This document shows, piece after piece, positions 42,536-52,170 of a stretch of DNA of 64,000 nt (positions are counted from its first letter, which is position 1; each line of letters begins with the position of its first letter). Below the pieces are notes generated by a model. That model was not told the origin of the DNA. It saw only the letters and a program-made list of their open reading frames with translations, and ran no database searches. Origin of the DNA: Lachnoclostridium phytofermentans ISDg (lineage in GTDB: Bacteria; Bacillota; Clostridia; Lachnospirales; Lachnospiraceae). The translations under genes were made by a program, and so were the position numbers. The stretch covers positions 2,062,001 through 2,126,000 of the forward strand of contig NC_010001.1 in assembly GCF_000018685.1 (NCBI RefSeq). The letters are read 5' to 3'.

Positions 42536-43900
42536 TTAATATAATTCAAACTCATAAATCCTAGCAATATTGGAAGTAGTTTGCGTTCCGGCAGTAATGT
42601 ATAAGCGAACGTAACGGGCACTAAAAGTTATTACAGTACGATCTGTAATATTGGAAGTGTTATTTGTTACGGTATCCACATCAGTCCAATTGATGCCATC
42701 CGTGCTTTTTTGTAACTTAAAATCCTTGGTATTATAAGAGGTGCTCTCGCCCCCAACACCGGCATGTTGTACAACCCATCTTGATATGTTATAGGTTTGA
42801 CCTAAGTCGATTTTTAACCATTTAACAGCATCAGAGTTATCAGAGCACCATTTACTATTACCATAGCCATAGCCTGCAATAGAACCGTCTACTGCTTTGT
42901 CCGGTGTTTCATTTGTTACATACTGATTTGCTGTTGCTGATTTATTGAGAGCAATATTATTTGAAGTTGGTGGTGTTGGTGTAGGCGTAGGTGTAGTGGT
43001 AAATACTGAATTAATTGCATTCGCATAGTCGGCTGTTGAATTTGGACTTGATAACTTCATTAAATCGTCATATAGCCAGATAAATCCACCTTCGGAGGAG
43101 GACTTCCAATTGGTAAGCTTTGATTTAACCGAGCTAGCAGAGTCTCCTTGACTTCCGCTATGCAAGCACCAGAGTCCGGGAATCACATTCGTGCCCATGA
43201 TGGATTTCCAGGAAGAAGGGCTATTACCTGCTCCGCCATCGTAGCATTGCAAGTACACACGATCAACAATGGAACCAAGTTGGGATTTTACACTACTCCA
43301 AAAGCTTGAGGAAGTGTAGGGACATAATGTTACCTTCATGCCCATAGCAGCACACATTTGTCCAAATTGTACCGTTGTATTTACATTGTATAAGGATTCA
43401 TCATCGAAATTTACCGCATCAGCGCCAGTAGCATTTTTCAGAGCTAAAAAATTACGATATAGTATTGTATTTGAACCGGTACCATTTGCATTAATTAATG
43501 CCTGAATATTCTCAAAATCACTGCATCCCCAAGCTCCAATGCTTATCTCAACGCGAGTGACAGAGGTGGTACCAGTTTTTAAGGATTGCCATGCAGTAGC
43601 CCATGCAGGGTCTCCTACGTAATTACCGTTTTGACATACAAGTTCATCGTTGATGTATAAGTCTCCATTCGGATGAGGATGTACTGACCAGATAATTACT
43701 GTGTTAAAACCAGAAGCTTTTAATTGATTCATTACTGGTTGACCGCCTGTAACAAAAGGGCCTCCTCCAAAAATTGCAGAAACAGCGGAAGAGGCTGCTT
43801 CCACCTTGCTCGGTGAACTAAAGATTGTAAAGCATTGGAACAATAAACATAATACTAAAAGTAATCCGAAGTGTTTTTTAACGACGCATCTTTTTAACAT
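42536..43900 (-). CDS. Secreted GH18 endo-beta-N-acetylglucosaminidase-like enzyme + CBM32
   Basis: 454 residues. A signal peptide (about 1-35) is followed by a GH18 barrel (about 38-300), a threonine-proline linker (TTTPTPTPTPPT) and a C-terminal F5/8 type C (CBM32) domain (about 320-454). The catalytic motif reads DAVNFDDE (Asp161-Glu168), matching the DGVDFDDE style of Endo-H-type enzymes, with Asn replacing one Asp. Proton donor Glu168 and Asp166 are present. The expected reaction is cleavage between the two core GlcNAc residues of N-glycans; a chitinase is less likely given the short barrel and context. The start follows AAAGGAGG. It is divergent from the GH85 gene and near the importer and mannosidase genes. 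Confidence 0.85.
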   Translation of the reverse strand: MLKRCVVKKHFGLLLVLCLLFQCFTIFSSPSKVEAASSAVSAIFGGGPFVTGGQPVMNQLKASGFNTVIIWSVHPHPNGDLYINDELVCQNGNYVGDPAWATAWQSLKTGTTSVTRVEISIGAWGCSDFENIQALINANGTGSNTILYRNFLALKNATGADAVNFDDESLYNVNTTVQFGQMCAAMGMKVTLCPYTSSSFWSSVKSQLGSIVDRVYLQCYDGGAGNSPSSWKSIMGTNVIPGLWCLHSGSQGDSASSVKSKLTNWKSSSEGGFIWLYDDLMKLSSPNSTADYANAINSVFTTTPTPTPTPPTSNNIALNKSATANQYVTNETPDKAVDGSIAGYGYGNSKWCSDNSDAVKWLKIDLGQTYNISRWVVQHAGVGGESTSYNTKDFKLQKSTDGINWTDVDTVTNNTSNITDRTVITFSARYVRLYITAGTQTTSNIARIYEFELY

Positions 43901-43926
43901 TTGTTATACCTCCTTTATACTTTTTT

Positions 43927-43953
43927 AGAAGAGTCTGAAGTTACGACTCTTCT
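43927..43953 (-). repeat. 9-bp inverted repeat in the GH18 leader
   Basis: AGAAGAGTC and GACTCTTCT around a 9-nt loop lie between the promoter and ribosome site of the GH18 gene. On the minus strand no T-run follows, so it is more likely an operator or leader structure than a terminator. Confidence 0.5.
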
Positions 43954-43960
43954 TATTTTT

Positions 43961-43989
43961 AGTATAGAAGCGAGCTTTTCAATATTCAA
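43961..43989 (-). promoter_or_regulatory. Sigma-A promoter of the GH18 gene
   Basis: On the minus strand: TTGAAT (43984-43989), 17-bp spacer, TATACT (43961-43966), about 60 bases upstream of the GH18 start codon. Confidence 0.6.
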
Positions 43990-44147
43990 AGTGAAAAATT
44001 TTATATTTAATGGAGTAATTAAAAAAATGTAAAAAAATAGTAATTACAAGCTAGAATCCATACAACGATTATGGAATTATTACACTTTCCCATTGAAGCA
44101 TAAGTAAGTAAACTAACAGTACATTTAAATTTTTAAAGGAGGAAGTT

Positions 44148-47003
44148 ATGAAAAAACAATATTATAAGTTTGTGTCAGTAGCCCTGATTGCTACAATGTT
44201 CGTTACCGGCTGTAGCAAGAATTCTTCCGACATAAAGGATAATGCCACAAACTCAGAAGCAGTTGTCACAGAGGCAGTACAAGTACCGGAGAAAGAGCAG
44301 GCACCGGAGGAAAATCAAGCACCAGGGAAAATAGTTTATAGGGTAACACCGGAATCAGAATCCGATATGAAAATGATGAATATACCAAATGCTCCTTATT
44401 GGTTCCCGGCAGAGCTGTTGGAATGGAATCCGAAGGAAGCCAAAGATTTAGATTTGTATGTATCGAATGTTCCCCTGAAAAGTAGAGTAGATAAGAGTAA
44501 GCTAGTGAAAAGTAATAAGACTCAGATAGCAGATTTTAAAGTTGCTGCATTGTCCATCATGAATTCCAGGACAAGCGGAAATTCTCCGCATGGATTGAAT
44601 CGCTTCAATGCAAATACATTCTCCTATTGGCAATATGTAGACCAATTAGTATATTGGGGAGGTTCTGCTGGAGAAGGCCTCATTGTACCACCTACGGCAG
44701 ATGTAACGGAAGCAGCTCATACCAATGGTGTTCCTGTATTAGGTACCATATTCTTAGCACCGGAAGCATGGGGCGGTAAAATAGTATGGTTAGATGATTT
44801 CTTGAAGACCGATGAGAATGGTCAATTTTTATTAGTGGATAAGTTAATCGAAGTATGTACGGTACTTGGCTTTGATGGCTGGTTCATTAATCAAGAAATG
44901 GGCGGAACGAAGGAAGCTCCATTAACGAAAGAACATGCTGATAAAATGTTATCATTTGTACAGCAATTTAATGAAAAGTCAGCAGGTAAGTTCTCCTTCA
45001 TATGGTATGATTCAATGACTGAAGAGGGCGAAATTGATTATCAAAATGCTCTTACTGATAAAAATGATGCTTTCCTGGTTGATGGAAATGGGAAAAAAGG
45101 TGCGGACAGCATGTTTTTAAATTTCTGGTGGGCAGCACGTGAATTAGCAGACCAGGAGTTGTTAGTAAAATCCAATGAAAAAGCGAAAGAAAAAGGAATT
45201 AATCCTTATGATCTTTATGCAGGCATTGATGTTCAGGCAAATGGTGTTATGACCCGAATTAACTGGGATTTATTCGAGAAGAATAATGTACCGCATACAT
45301 CCATAGGGTTATATTGTCCAAGCTGGACCTATTTTGCAGCAGATAGTTTAGATGCTTTCGAGAGATATGAAAATCGTATGTGGGTTAATGAACATGGTAA
45401 TCCAACGATTCCGACAGAGGTTTCACAATATGACTGGCATGGTATTTCTACATATGCAATCGAAAAAACAGTTGTAAATCAATTACCTTTCATCACAAAT
45501 TTTAATAAAGGAAATGGATATAACTTCTTTGTAAATGGTGAGAAAATCTCTTTACAGGATTGGAATAACAGAAGTATTACAGATGTTATGCCAACCTACC
45601 GCTGGATTTTAAATCAGGAAGAAGGTAATAAATTAAAACCGGGTATTGATTATGCAGATGCATATTATGGCGGAAACTCAATACGCTTATATGGTGCAAT
45701 GGAAACTGATAAAAAGTCTGAATTAACATTATATAGCTCTGATCTGGCAATTGGCGATAAAACGAAGGCCTATGCGATGCTGAAAGCAAACTATAAAGTA
45801 AATGCAGAGTTAGTATTAGAATTAGAAGATGGTTCCAAAGAATATATCAAAGGGGATAATACTCTAAACACTGAATGGGCAAAAATAGTGTTTGATCTAT
45901 CTAAAGTAAAAGGAAAGACTGTTAAAAAGATTGGCTTTAACTTTACCTCTTCTAAATCGGATATGATTCTCATCAATATGGGTAATCTTACTATTTTTGA
46001 AGAAAACACAGTGGCTCCAACGACTCCTGGTAATTTAAAGATTGCATATCAGCAATTTGATGATGATGGACTATTTGCAGGGGTTAAGCTAGCATGGGAT
46101 GGCGCTTCTAATGTTAGATATTATGAAGTATATAAAATTAATGACGACGGAAGTAAATCCTTTCAGGGAGCTACTACAGCAAAAGCACATTACATGAATG
46201 CTTTGGTCAGGGAGGAAGGAGAGAAGAAGTCAACCTTTGAAGTAATTGCAGTAAATAATATGCAGCAAAGAAGTCAAGGTACTACGGTAGTAATGGAATG
46301 GCCGAATATTAGTTTACCGAAAGCAAATATGAAGGCTTCTAAAACCTTAGTTGCTCCTGGGGAAGTAGTAGAATTTACAAGCTTATGTTCTCAAAACACT
46401 ACAGGTTATGAATGGTCCTTTGAGGGAGCAGATCATGCTGCTTCAACAGAACAGAATCCAAAAGTGACATATTCTAAGGAAGGCGTTTATAATGTTAGCT
46501 TAGTTGCTAAGAATGGGGAAGGAACAGCCGAATATAAAGTGGATGGTTTGATTGTAGTTCGTAGTGATGCTTCCGGTGATATTCCTGTAGTTTCAGAAGG
46601 TAAGACCACAAGTGCTTCCGGTTATGTAAATGAAAATGAAGCACCTAGGTTTGCAGTCGATGGAAAAACAAATACAAAGTGGTGTGCAACAGGTTCAGCA
46701 CCACATGATATTACCATTGACCTTGGTGAAAATAAAATGGTTAGTGAAGTTTACATGGCTCATGCAGAAAAAGGAAACGAAAGCTCTGATATGAATACTT
46801 CATGGTATACCATTGAAACTAGTCTAGATGGAAAGAGCTTTGAACCTGCCATTGAAGTTAAAAACAATGCTTCGGCTGAAACATTAGACGCATTTAAGCC
46901 AAGAGAGGCACGTTATGTAAAAGTTACAGTGATGAAACCAACACAAGGTTCCGATACCGCTGTTCGTATTTATGAAATTCAAGTTCATGGGCTAGATAAA
47001 TAA
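44148..47003 (+). CDS. GH85 endo-beta-N-acetylglucosaminidase lipoprotein + PKD + CBM32
   Basis: 951 residues. A lipoprotein signal ends at FVTGC (Cys22). After a Glu/Pro-rich stalk (about 35-62) comes the GH85 catalytic domain (about 80-460), with YWQYVDQLVYWGGSAGEG and the signature GFDGWFINQE, in which Asn248 and Glu250 correspond to the oxazoline-stabilising Asn and proton-donor Glu of the family. Further beta-sandwich regions follow, then a PKD-like domain (about 725-805; YEWSFEGADHA, VTYSKEGVYNVSLVAKNGEG) and a C-terminal CBM32 (about 815-951). It cuts the GlcNAc-GlcNAc bond of N-glycans at the cell surface, leaving one GlcNAc on the protein. The start follows AAAGGAGG. Confidence 0.92.
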   Translation: MKKQYYKFVSVALIATMFVTGCSKNSSDIKDNATNSEAVVTEAVQVPEKEQAPEENQAPGKIVYRVTPESESDMKMMNIPNAPYWFPAELLEWNPKEAKDLDLYVSNVPLKSRVDKSKLVKSNKTQIADFKVAALSIMNSRTSGNSPHGLNRFNANTFSYWQYVDQLVYWGGSAGEGLIVPPTADVTEAAHTNGVPVLGTIFLAPEAWGGKIVWLDDFLKTDENGQFLLVDKLIEVCTVLGFDGWFINQEMGGTKEAPLTKEHADKMLSFVQQFNEKSAGKFSFIWYDSMTEEGEIDYQNALTDKNDAFLVDGNGKKGADSMFLNFWWAARELADQELLVKSNEKAKEKGINPYDLYAGIDVQANGVMTRINWDLFEKNNVPHTSIGLYCPSWTYFAADSLDAFERYENRMWVNEHGNPTIPTEVSQYDWHGISTYAIEKTVVNQLPFITNFNKGNGYNFFVNGEKISLQDWNNRSITDVMPTYRWILNQEEGNKLKPGIDYADAYYGGNSIRLYGAMETDKKSELTLYSSDLAIGDKTKAYAMLKANYKVNAELVLELEDGSKEYIKGDNTLNTEWAKIVFDLSKVKGKTVKKIGFNFTSSKSDMILINMGNLTIFEENTVAPTTPGNLKIAYQQFDDDGLFAGVKLAWDGASNVRYYEVYKINDDGSKSFQGATTAKAHYMNALVREEGEKKSTFEVIAVNNMQQRSQGTTVVMEWPNISLPKANMKASKTLVAPGEVVEFTSLCSQNTTGYEWSFEGADHAASTEQNPKVTYSKEGVYNVSLVAKNGEGTAEYKVDGLIVVRSDASGDIPVVSEGKTTSASGYVNENEAPRFAVDGKTNTKWCATGSAPHDITIDLGENKMVSEVYMAHAEKGNESSDMNTSWYTIETSLDGKSFEPAIEVKNNASAETLDAFKPREARYVKVTVMKPTQGSDTAVRIYEIQVHGLDK

Positions 47004-47010
47004 ACCTTTA

Positions 47011-47058
47011 AAACTGTCTTTATCTACAGCGTTTAGCTAAGATAAAGGCAGTTTTTTA
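47011..47058 (+). terminator. Terminator after the GH85 gene
   Basis: AAACTGTCTTTATCT pairs with AGATAAAGGCAGTTT (one mismatch), followed by TTTTTT. It begins seven bases after the stop codon. Confidence 0.88.
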
Positions 47059-47417
47059 TAATGAAAGAAAAGACACAGACCGCATTCAAGGTTCTGCTAA
47101 GAAAGTTTACAAAGCATGCTTATTTATTCATGACAAGTGAAGTTACTAGTTCGCTTCTGCTGTTCTAATATTGTTTCTGATTTTTTTTGATCAGAAGGCA
47201 GAGTTATTATATATATTTACCAAAAAAACAGATTAATACATAACTCGTTTGTTAAAATATACCTATAAAAAGTACAGCATATATGAAATTATTCAAGTTT
47301 AAACGTCCAATTTTCTGAAGTATACTTAATAGTGTAAATGAGATGTGCATGGAGGATGTAATAAAATGATATGCATTTCTTTGTAAGAAACGACAAAAAA
47401 AGAAAAAGGTGTAGAGT
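47059..47417. other. Intergenic region upstream of the N-glycan importer operon
   Basis: No gene was recognised. The stretch is very AT-rich and should hold the promoter of the importer operon, but no box pair stands out clearly. CTGATTTTTTTTGATCAG (about 47176) is a small inverted repeat. The ribosome site of the first permease gene is AAAGGTG at about 47405. Confidence 0.3.
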
Positions 47418-48368
47418 ATGAAAAAACAAAAAAAAAGAAACCGAGGCCGATGGAGGAAAGATGATACCCAATTAACTCTTTTGGCTTTACCGACAGCAAT
47501 TTGGTACTTATGCTTTTGTTATATGCCGATGTTTGGTATTATCATGGCTTTTAAAAATTTTAGAATCATTGATTCGTCGAAGAATTTCTTTTATAACTTA
47601 CTAGCCAGCGAAACAGTAGGATTTAAGAATTTTAAATTCTTATTTTCCAGCGGTTCAGGAGGATTGGTTATAAAGCTAACATTATTATATAACCTGGTAT
47701 TCATTGTACTTGGAATTGTAGTTCCGGTAACGCTATCCCTTATTATGAGCCAATTACATAGCAAAAAATTCGCAAAAACTTGTCAAACCCTTATGTTCCT
47801 TCCATTTTTTATGTCTTGGGTAGTTGTTACTTATTTTGTATTTGCTTTCTTAAGTCCAGACAAAGGGTTAGTGAATGAGATGTTAAAGAATTTCGGTCGT
47901 AATCCGATTAGTTGGTATCGTGAGCCAAAGTATTGGCCAGGTATTTTGATCTTTTTAAATACTTGGAAGGGCATGGGATATGGAATGGTAGTTTACTTAG
48001 CAAATATCACAAGTATTGATGGATCACTATATGAAGCGGCAATGATCGACGGTGCAACAAAATTACAACAGGCAAAATACATCACCCTACCTATGATGAA
48101 ATACGTGATTATCATGATGTTTATTCTAGCGACCGGTGGCATTGTTCGTTCTGATTTTGGTCTATTTTATCAAGTGACAAAGGCTTCGAATTCCTTATAT
48201 ACAGTTACCGAAACAATTGATGTATTTATTTTCAAGATGATTAAGGAACAACCTAATCCGAACATGGGAGCAGCAGCAGCGTTCCTGCAATCAGTTATCG
48301 GATGCTTATTGATTCTGACTACCAATAAGATCGTTAAGAAAATAGATAATGATAGTGCAATTATATAG
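47418..48368 (+). CDS. ABC importer permease, LplB type (N-glycan system)
   Basis: 316 residues with a basic N-terminus (MKKQKKRNRGRWRK), six predicted helices and the EAA loop LYEAAMIDGATKLQQAKYITLP. Its family N-terminal block LALPTAIWYLCFCYMPMFGI is present. It is a paralog of the permease at 37418. Operon order here is permease, permease, binding lipoprotein, unlike the first system. Confidence 0.93.
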   Translation: MKKQKKRNRGRWRKDDTQLTLLALPTAIWYLCFCYMPMFGIIMAFKNFRIIDSSKNFFYNLLASETVGFKNFKFLFSSGSGGLVIKLTLLYNLVFIVLGIVVPVTLSLIMSQLHSKKFAKTCQTLMFLPFFMSWVVVTYFVFAFLSPDKGLVNEMLKNFGRNPISWYREPKYWPGILIFLNTWKGMGYGMVVYLANITSIDGSLYEAAMIDGATKLQQAKYITLPMMKYVIIMMFILATGGIVRSDFGLFYQVTKASNSLYTVTETIDVFIFKMIKEQPNPNMGAAAAFLQSVIGCLLILTTNKIVKKIDNDSAII

Positions 48369-48379
48369 GAGGTAGACAG

Positions 48380-49312
48380 ATGAGAAAGAAAGAAAAAGAT
48401 TTTGAAGAAACTCCTATCAAATATAATTGTATCAAACCTGCTACAAACGTTATATTCAGCGCGATTTTCTTCCTATTAGCTGTTCTATGTGTTGTGCCGA
48501 CAATTTTTATCGTAATCCTATCTTTTTCGAGTTCAAAAAGTATAGCCCAAGTGGGGTACTCCTTCATTCCAGTTGAATGGTCCTTGGAGGCCTATGAATA
48601 TTTATGGAATAATTTTGATATGATTAGCAGAGCATTTGGGGTTTCTATTTTTGTAACCATATCAGGTGTTATTATCGGACTTTTACTTACAACATCAATG
48701 GCTTATTCCTTATCAAGAAGTAATTTTAAGTTAAAAGGATTTTTTACCTGGGTGGTATTTATCCCAATGGTATTCGGAGGCGGTTTAGTTTCCACTTATA
48801 ATATTTATACATCAGTACTGGGATTAAAGGATTCTATTTGGGTTCTTATTTTGCCTATGGCGGTATCTTCTTTTCATGTTGTAATCTGTAAAACATTTTT
48901 TAAGACGACGATTCCGCAGTCCATCCTAGAATCTGCTGAGATCGATGGAGCTTCACAATTTAGAATATATTTTCAGATGGTACTGCCAATTTCGAAACCC
49001 CTACTTGCAACCATTGGTTTATTATTAACCTTTGGCTATTGGAATGATTGGTGGTTATCCCTTATGTACATAGATAATAAAAAGCTGTATTCCCTGCAAG
49101 CTGTATTAATGAGCGTAGAACGAAACATTGAGTTTCTTGCAAATAATGCAGATGGGTTAAGTGTATCTGCTGCAGAATATGCAATGAAGATGCCAAAAGA
49201 ACCTATGCGTATGGCTATGGCAGTAGTCATCGTTATACCAATTGCGTGTGCATATCCATTCTTCCAAAAGTACTTTGTAACAGGTTTAACGGTAGGTTCT
49301 GTAAAAGAATAA
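48380..49312 (+). CDS. ABC importer permease, YtcP type (N-glycan system)
   Basis: 310 residues with six predicted helices. The EAA loop reads ILESAEIDGASQFRIYFQMVLP and the C-terminus is YFVTGLTVGSVKE. It starts 11 bases after the first permease with an excellent AGGAGGT site and forms the channel heterodimer with it. Confidence 0.93.
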   Translation: MRKKEKDFEETPIKYNCIKPATNVIFSAIFFLLAVLCVVPTIFIVILSFSSSKSIAQVGYSFIPVEWSLEAYEYLWNNFDMISRAFGVSIFVTISGVIIGLLLTTSMAYSLSRSNFKLKGFFTWVVFIPMVFGGGLVSTYNIYTSVLGLKDSIWVLILPMAVSSFHVVICKTFFKTTIPQSILESAEIDGASQFRIYFQMVLPISKPLLATIGLLLTFGYWNDWWLSLMYIDNKKLYSLQAVLMSVERNIEFLANNADGLSVSAAEYAMKMPKEPMRMAMAVVIVIPIACAYPFFQKYFVTGLTVGSVKE

Positions 49313-49370
49313 TTGTATTATTAGACAACAAAATCGTTGTTTAATATAAAAAAAAGAAGGAGAGAGAAAA

Positions 49371-50876
49371 ATGAAGAAAATTTTAAGACCTTTTAGTATG
49401 ATGCTAGTTTTGCTACTATTGCTAACAAGCTTAGCAGGATGCGGGAAAAAACCAGAGAACACGGAAACTACAAAAGACACAAAAGTAACTGATTCTGGCA
49501 AAGAAAAACCAACAGCAACCACGCCTGCTAAAAAAGACCCAGTAATGTTGCGTTGGATTCAAATTGGCGGTGAACCAAAGAATTATGACAATGTATTAAA
49601 AGCATTAAATGAATACTCCATTGAAAAAATTGGTGTTGGAATAGACTTTACATACCTGGATTGGGGTATCTGGGGAGATAAAGTAAAAGCTATGTTAAAC
49701 TCCGGTGAAAAATTCGATATTATGTTTGTAGGTGGCAGTGAATATAATATGGGCGTTTCCTTAGGCGCTTTCGCTGATATCTCAGAGCTTTTAAATGAGA
49801 CTCCAGACCTTAAATCATTCCTTCCGGAAAAAGTTTGGACCGGTGCTAAGATTAGCGGAAAAATCTATGGAGTACCTACTTACAAGGATTCTTCTCAGAC
49901 ACAATACTGGGTATGGGATAAAGAAATCGTTGATAAGTACGGGATTGATTACGAAAATATCAAAACAGTTGTAGACTTAGATCCTGTATTACAAAATCTT
50001 CAAAAAGAAATTAAAGCTGGTAATATTGAAGGTACAAATTATGCATTTACAGTTGCAAGAGATGGTATCAATGGATTTTTGATGAACTATGAACGTCCGA
50101 TGCCAGCACTAGGTGTACGTTTTGATGACCAGAACGCCAAAGTAGTAAATGTATTCGAGCAAGAAGATATTATGGAAATCTTAAACTATATGCATAAATG
50201 GAATAAAGAAGGCATTGTAAATCCTGATGCTGCAACCTTGGAAAATGGTCCAGCTTGGAATATTGTAAGTTCAGGTCAAGGCTTCCCTGGTGCAGATGTA
50301 TCTTGGTCAATCAGTCGTGGTAAGACAACGATAAGTACTCCTTTCTATGGTCCGATATACTCAACGGATAGTATTTTAGGATCAATAAATGCTATTTCTT
50401 CCAGTTCAGCATACAAAGCAGAAGCTTTGAAATATCTTGAATTATGTAATACGGATCCGAAGATGAGAAATATGCTGGCATATGGTATTGAAGGGGTAGA
50501 CTATACCGATCATGGAGATGGAACAATCACTCGTATGGATAATTGCTATAGTCCTGCATCTTATTCACAAGCAACATACTTTATATTAAAAACAGTTGCA
50601 CCAAATGCTCCGGATCAATGGACAAAGGTTCAAGAATGGAATGAACATGCAACAGCATCTGTATTGTTAGGCTTCGCATTTGATCGTTCCAAGGTGGAAA
50701 ATCAAATGGCTGCTTGTGACCTGATTTTATCAAGATACAAATATGAGTTATATACAGGTACAGTAGATCCAAAAGTTGCAGTACCGCAAATGTATGAAGA
50801 ACTAAAATCAGCAGGGTTAGAAGACATTCGTACAGAATATCAGGCACAGATTGATGCTTGGAGAGCAGGCAAATAA
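49371..50876 (+). CDS. ABC importer glycan-binding lipoprotein (N-glycan system)
   Basis: 501 residues. A lipoprotein signal ends at TSLAGC (Cys24), followed by a Thr/Lys-rich linker and a family 1 solute-binding domain of LplA type (MLRWIQIGGEPKNYDNVLKAL, YLDWGIWGDKVKAMLNSGE, NPDAATLENGP). It captures the glycan released by the GH85 and GH18 enzymes and hands it to the permeases immediately upstream. The ligand is inferred from the neighbouring enzymes. A small hairpin lies in the gap before it (49319-49345). Confidence 0.92.
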   Translation: MKKILRPFSMMLVLLLLLTSLAGCGKKPENTETTKDTKVTDSGKEKPTATTPAKKDPVMLRWIQIGGEPKNYDNVLKALNEYSIEKIGVGIDFTYLDWGIWGDKVKAMLNSGEKFDIMFVGGSEYNMGVSLGAFADISELLNETPDLKSFLPEKVWTGAKISGKIYGVPTYKDSSQTQYWVWDKEIVDKYGIDYENIKTVVDLDPVLQNLQKEIKAGNIEGTNYAFTVARDGINGFLMNYERPMPALGVRFDDQNAKVVNVFEQEDIMEILNYMHKWNKEGIVNPDAATLENGPAWNIVSSGQGFPGADVSWSISRGKTTISTPFYGPIYSTDSILGSINAISSSSAYKAEALKYLELCNTDPKMRNMLAYGIEGVDYTDHGDGTITRMDNCYSPASYSQATYFILKTVAPNAPDQWTKVQEWNEHATASVLLGFAFDRSKVENQMAACDLILSRYKYELYTGTVDPKVAVPQMYEELKSAGLEDIRTEYQAQIDAWRAGK

Positions 50877-50883
50877 ATAAAAA

Positions 50884-50932
50884 ACGGTAACAATAAAAAT
50901 ATGGTAACAAATAAAAATATGGTAACAAATAT
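50884..50932 (+). repeat. Short tandem direct repeat
   Basis: Three copies of GGTAACA-A-ATAAAAATAT with a period of 17-18 bases directly follow the lipoprotein stop codon. Its role is unknown; it may be slippage-derived. Confidence 0.6.
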
Positions 50933-50961
50933 CAAGTAGTGATAATTCTTAATAAAAAGAT

Positions 50962-51003
50962 AAGTATCCTTGTATGAGATATTTTGTACAAGGATACTTT
51001 TAC
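50962..51003 (+). terminator. Terminator after the N-glycan importer operon
   Basis: AAGTATCCTTGTA and TACAAGGATACTT form a perfect 13-bp stem with a 12-nt loop, followed by TTTAC. Confidence 0.85.
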
Positions 51004-51176
51004 TGCAATTAATGATGGAAACAATTTATAAATGCGAATTTATGTGATTTTTGCAATTAAATAAAAGATGTAGATTAGAAGCAAGTAGCGCAAGCGGAAA
51101 AACTTGCCTGTAGCAAGGGGAATACCCGCTTTGTCATTGACTGTGTGCATATATGAGGTTGAAAAGGAGATTGAAG

Positions 51177-52133
51177 ATGAAAAATATACCATGGGAACCA
51201 AGACCTGTTGATTGTGAGGATGTTGTTTGGAGATATTCAAAAAATCCGATTATACATAGAAATGAAATCAAAAGAAGCAATAGTATATTTAATAGTGCGG
51301 TGGTACCTTTTAAAGATGGTTATGCAGGGGTATTTAGGTGTGATGATAAAAGAAGAGAAATGTTACTCCATGCTGGATTTAGTGTAGATGGAGTGAAGTG
51401 GAATATAAATCCTGAACCAATCGAGTTTCAATCTGAAGTAGAGGATAGCGAACCATTTGAATATGGGTATGATCCAAGAGTATGTTTCATTGAAGATAGA
51501 TATTATGTTACTTGGTGTAATGGATATCATGGTCCTACCATTGGAATTGCATATACCTTTGATTTTGAAACCTTTCACCAGATGGAAAATATATTTTTAC
51601 CTTATAACAGGAATGGTGTTCTGTTTCCAAGAAAAATCAATGGGAAATATGCGATCTTAAGCAGACCGAGTGATACGGGACATACTGCTTTTGGTGATAT
51701 TTTTTATAGTGAGTCACCGGATTTGATCCATTGGGGAAGACATCGTCACGTAATGGCACCTAGAGGTTGGTGGCAATCCACAAAAATTGGAGCCGGACCT
51801 GTACCGATTGAAACAAAAGAGGGTTGGCTACTGTTTTATCATGGTGTACTGACCTCCTGTAATGGGTATGTGTATAGCTTTGGAGCAGCAATGCTAGACC
51901 TTAATGAGCCTTGGAAAGTAAAGTATAGAACAGAACCATATTTATTATCACCACAAACATTATATGAATGCGTTGGTGATGTACCAAATGTTGTTTTCCC
52001 ATGTGCAGCTTTACATGAAGAAGAAAGTGGCAGAATTGCAATTTACTATGGCTGTGCAGATACTGTTACAGGTGTATGCTTTACCATGAGGGATGAGCTA
52101 ATTGATTTTATGAAAAAGAATTCCAAGCTTTAA
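51177..52133 (+). CDS. GH130 mannoside phosphorylase
   Basis: 318 residues, cytoplasmic. The start ATG 51177 follows AAAAGGAG; an ATG 24 bases earlier lacks a ribosome site. The five-bladed propeller landmarks of GH130 are present: NSAVVPFKDGYAGVFRCD, EYGYDPRVCFIEDRYYVTWC, GAGPVPIETKEGWLLFYHGV and IAIYYGCADTVTGV. GH130 enzymes phosphorolyse beta-mannosides to mannose 1-phosphate. With ENGase, GH38 and GH125 beside it, the likely substrate is Man-beta-1,4-GlcNAc, as for the Bacteroides N-glycan enzyme; other GH130 subfamilies use mannosylglucose or mannooligosaccharides, so the exact specificity is inferred. Confidence 0.88.
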   Translation: MKNIPWEPRPVDCEDVVWRYSKNPIIHRNEIKRSNSIFNSAVVPFKDGYAGVFRCDDKRREMLLHAGFSVDGVKWNINPEPIEFQSEVEDSEPFEYGYDPRVCFIEDRYYVTWCNGYHGPTIGIAYTFDFETFHQMENIFLPYNRNGVLFPRKINGKYAILSRPSDTGHTAFGDIFYSESPDLIHWGRHRHVMAPRGWWQSTKIGAGPVPIETKEGWLLFYHGVLTSCNGYVYSFGAAMLDLNEPWKVKYRTEPYLLSPQTLYECVGDVPNVVFPCAALHEEESGRIAIYYGCADTVTGVCFTMRDELIDFMKKNSKL

Positions 52134-52170
52134 TGTTTAAACAAGAATAGTTCATAGGGAGAAGGGAAAA

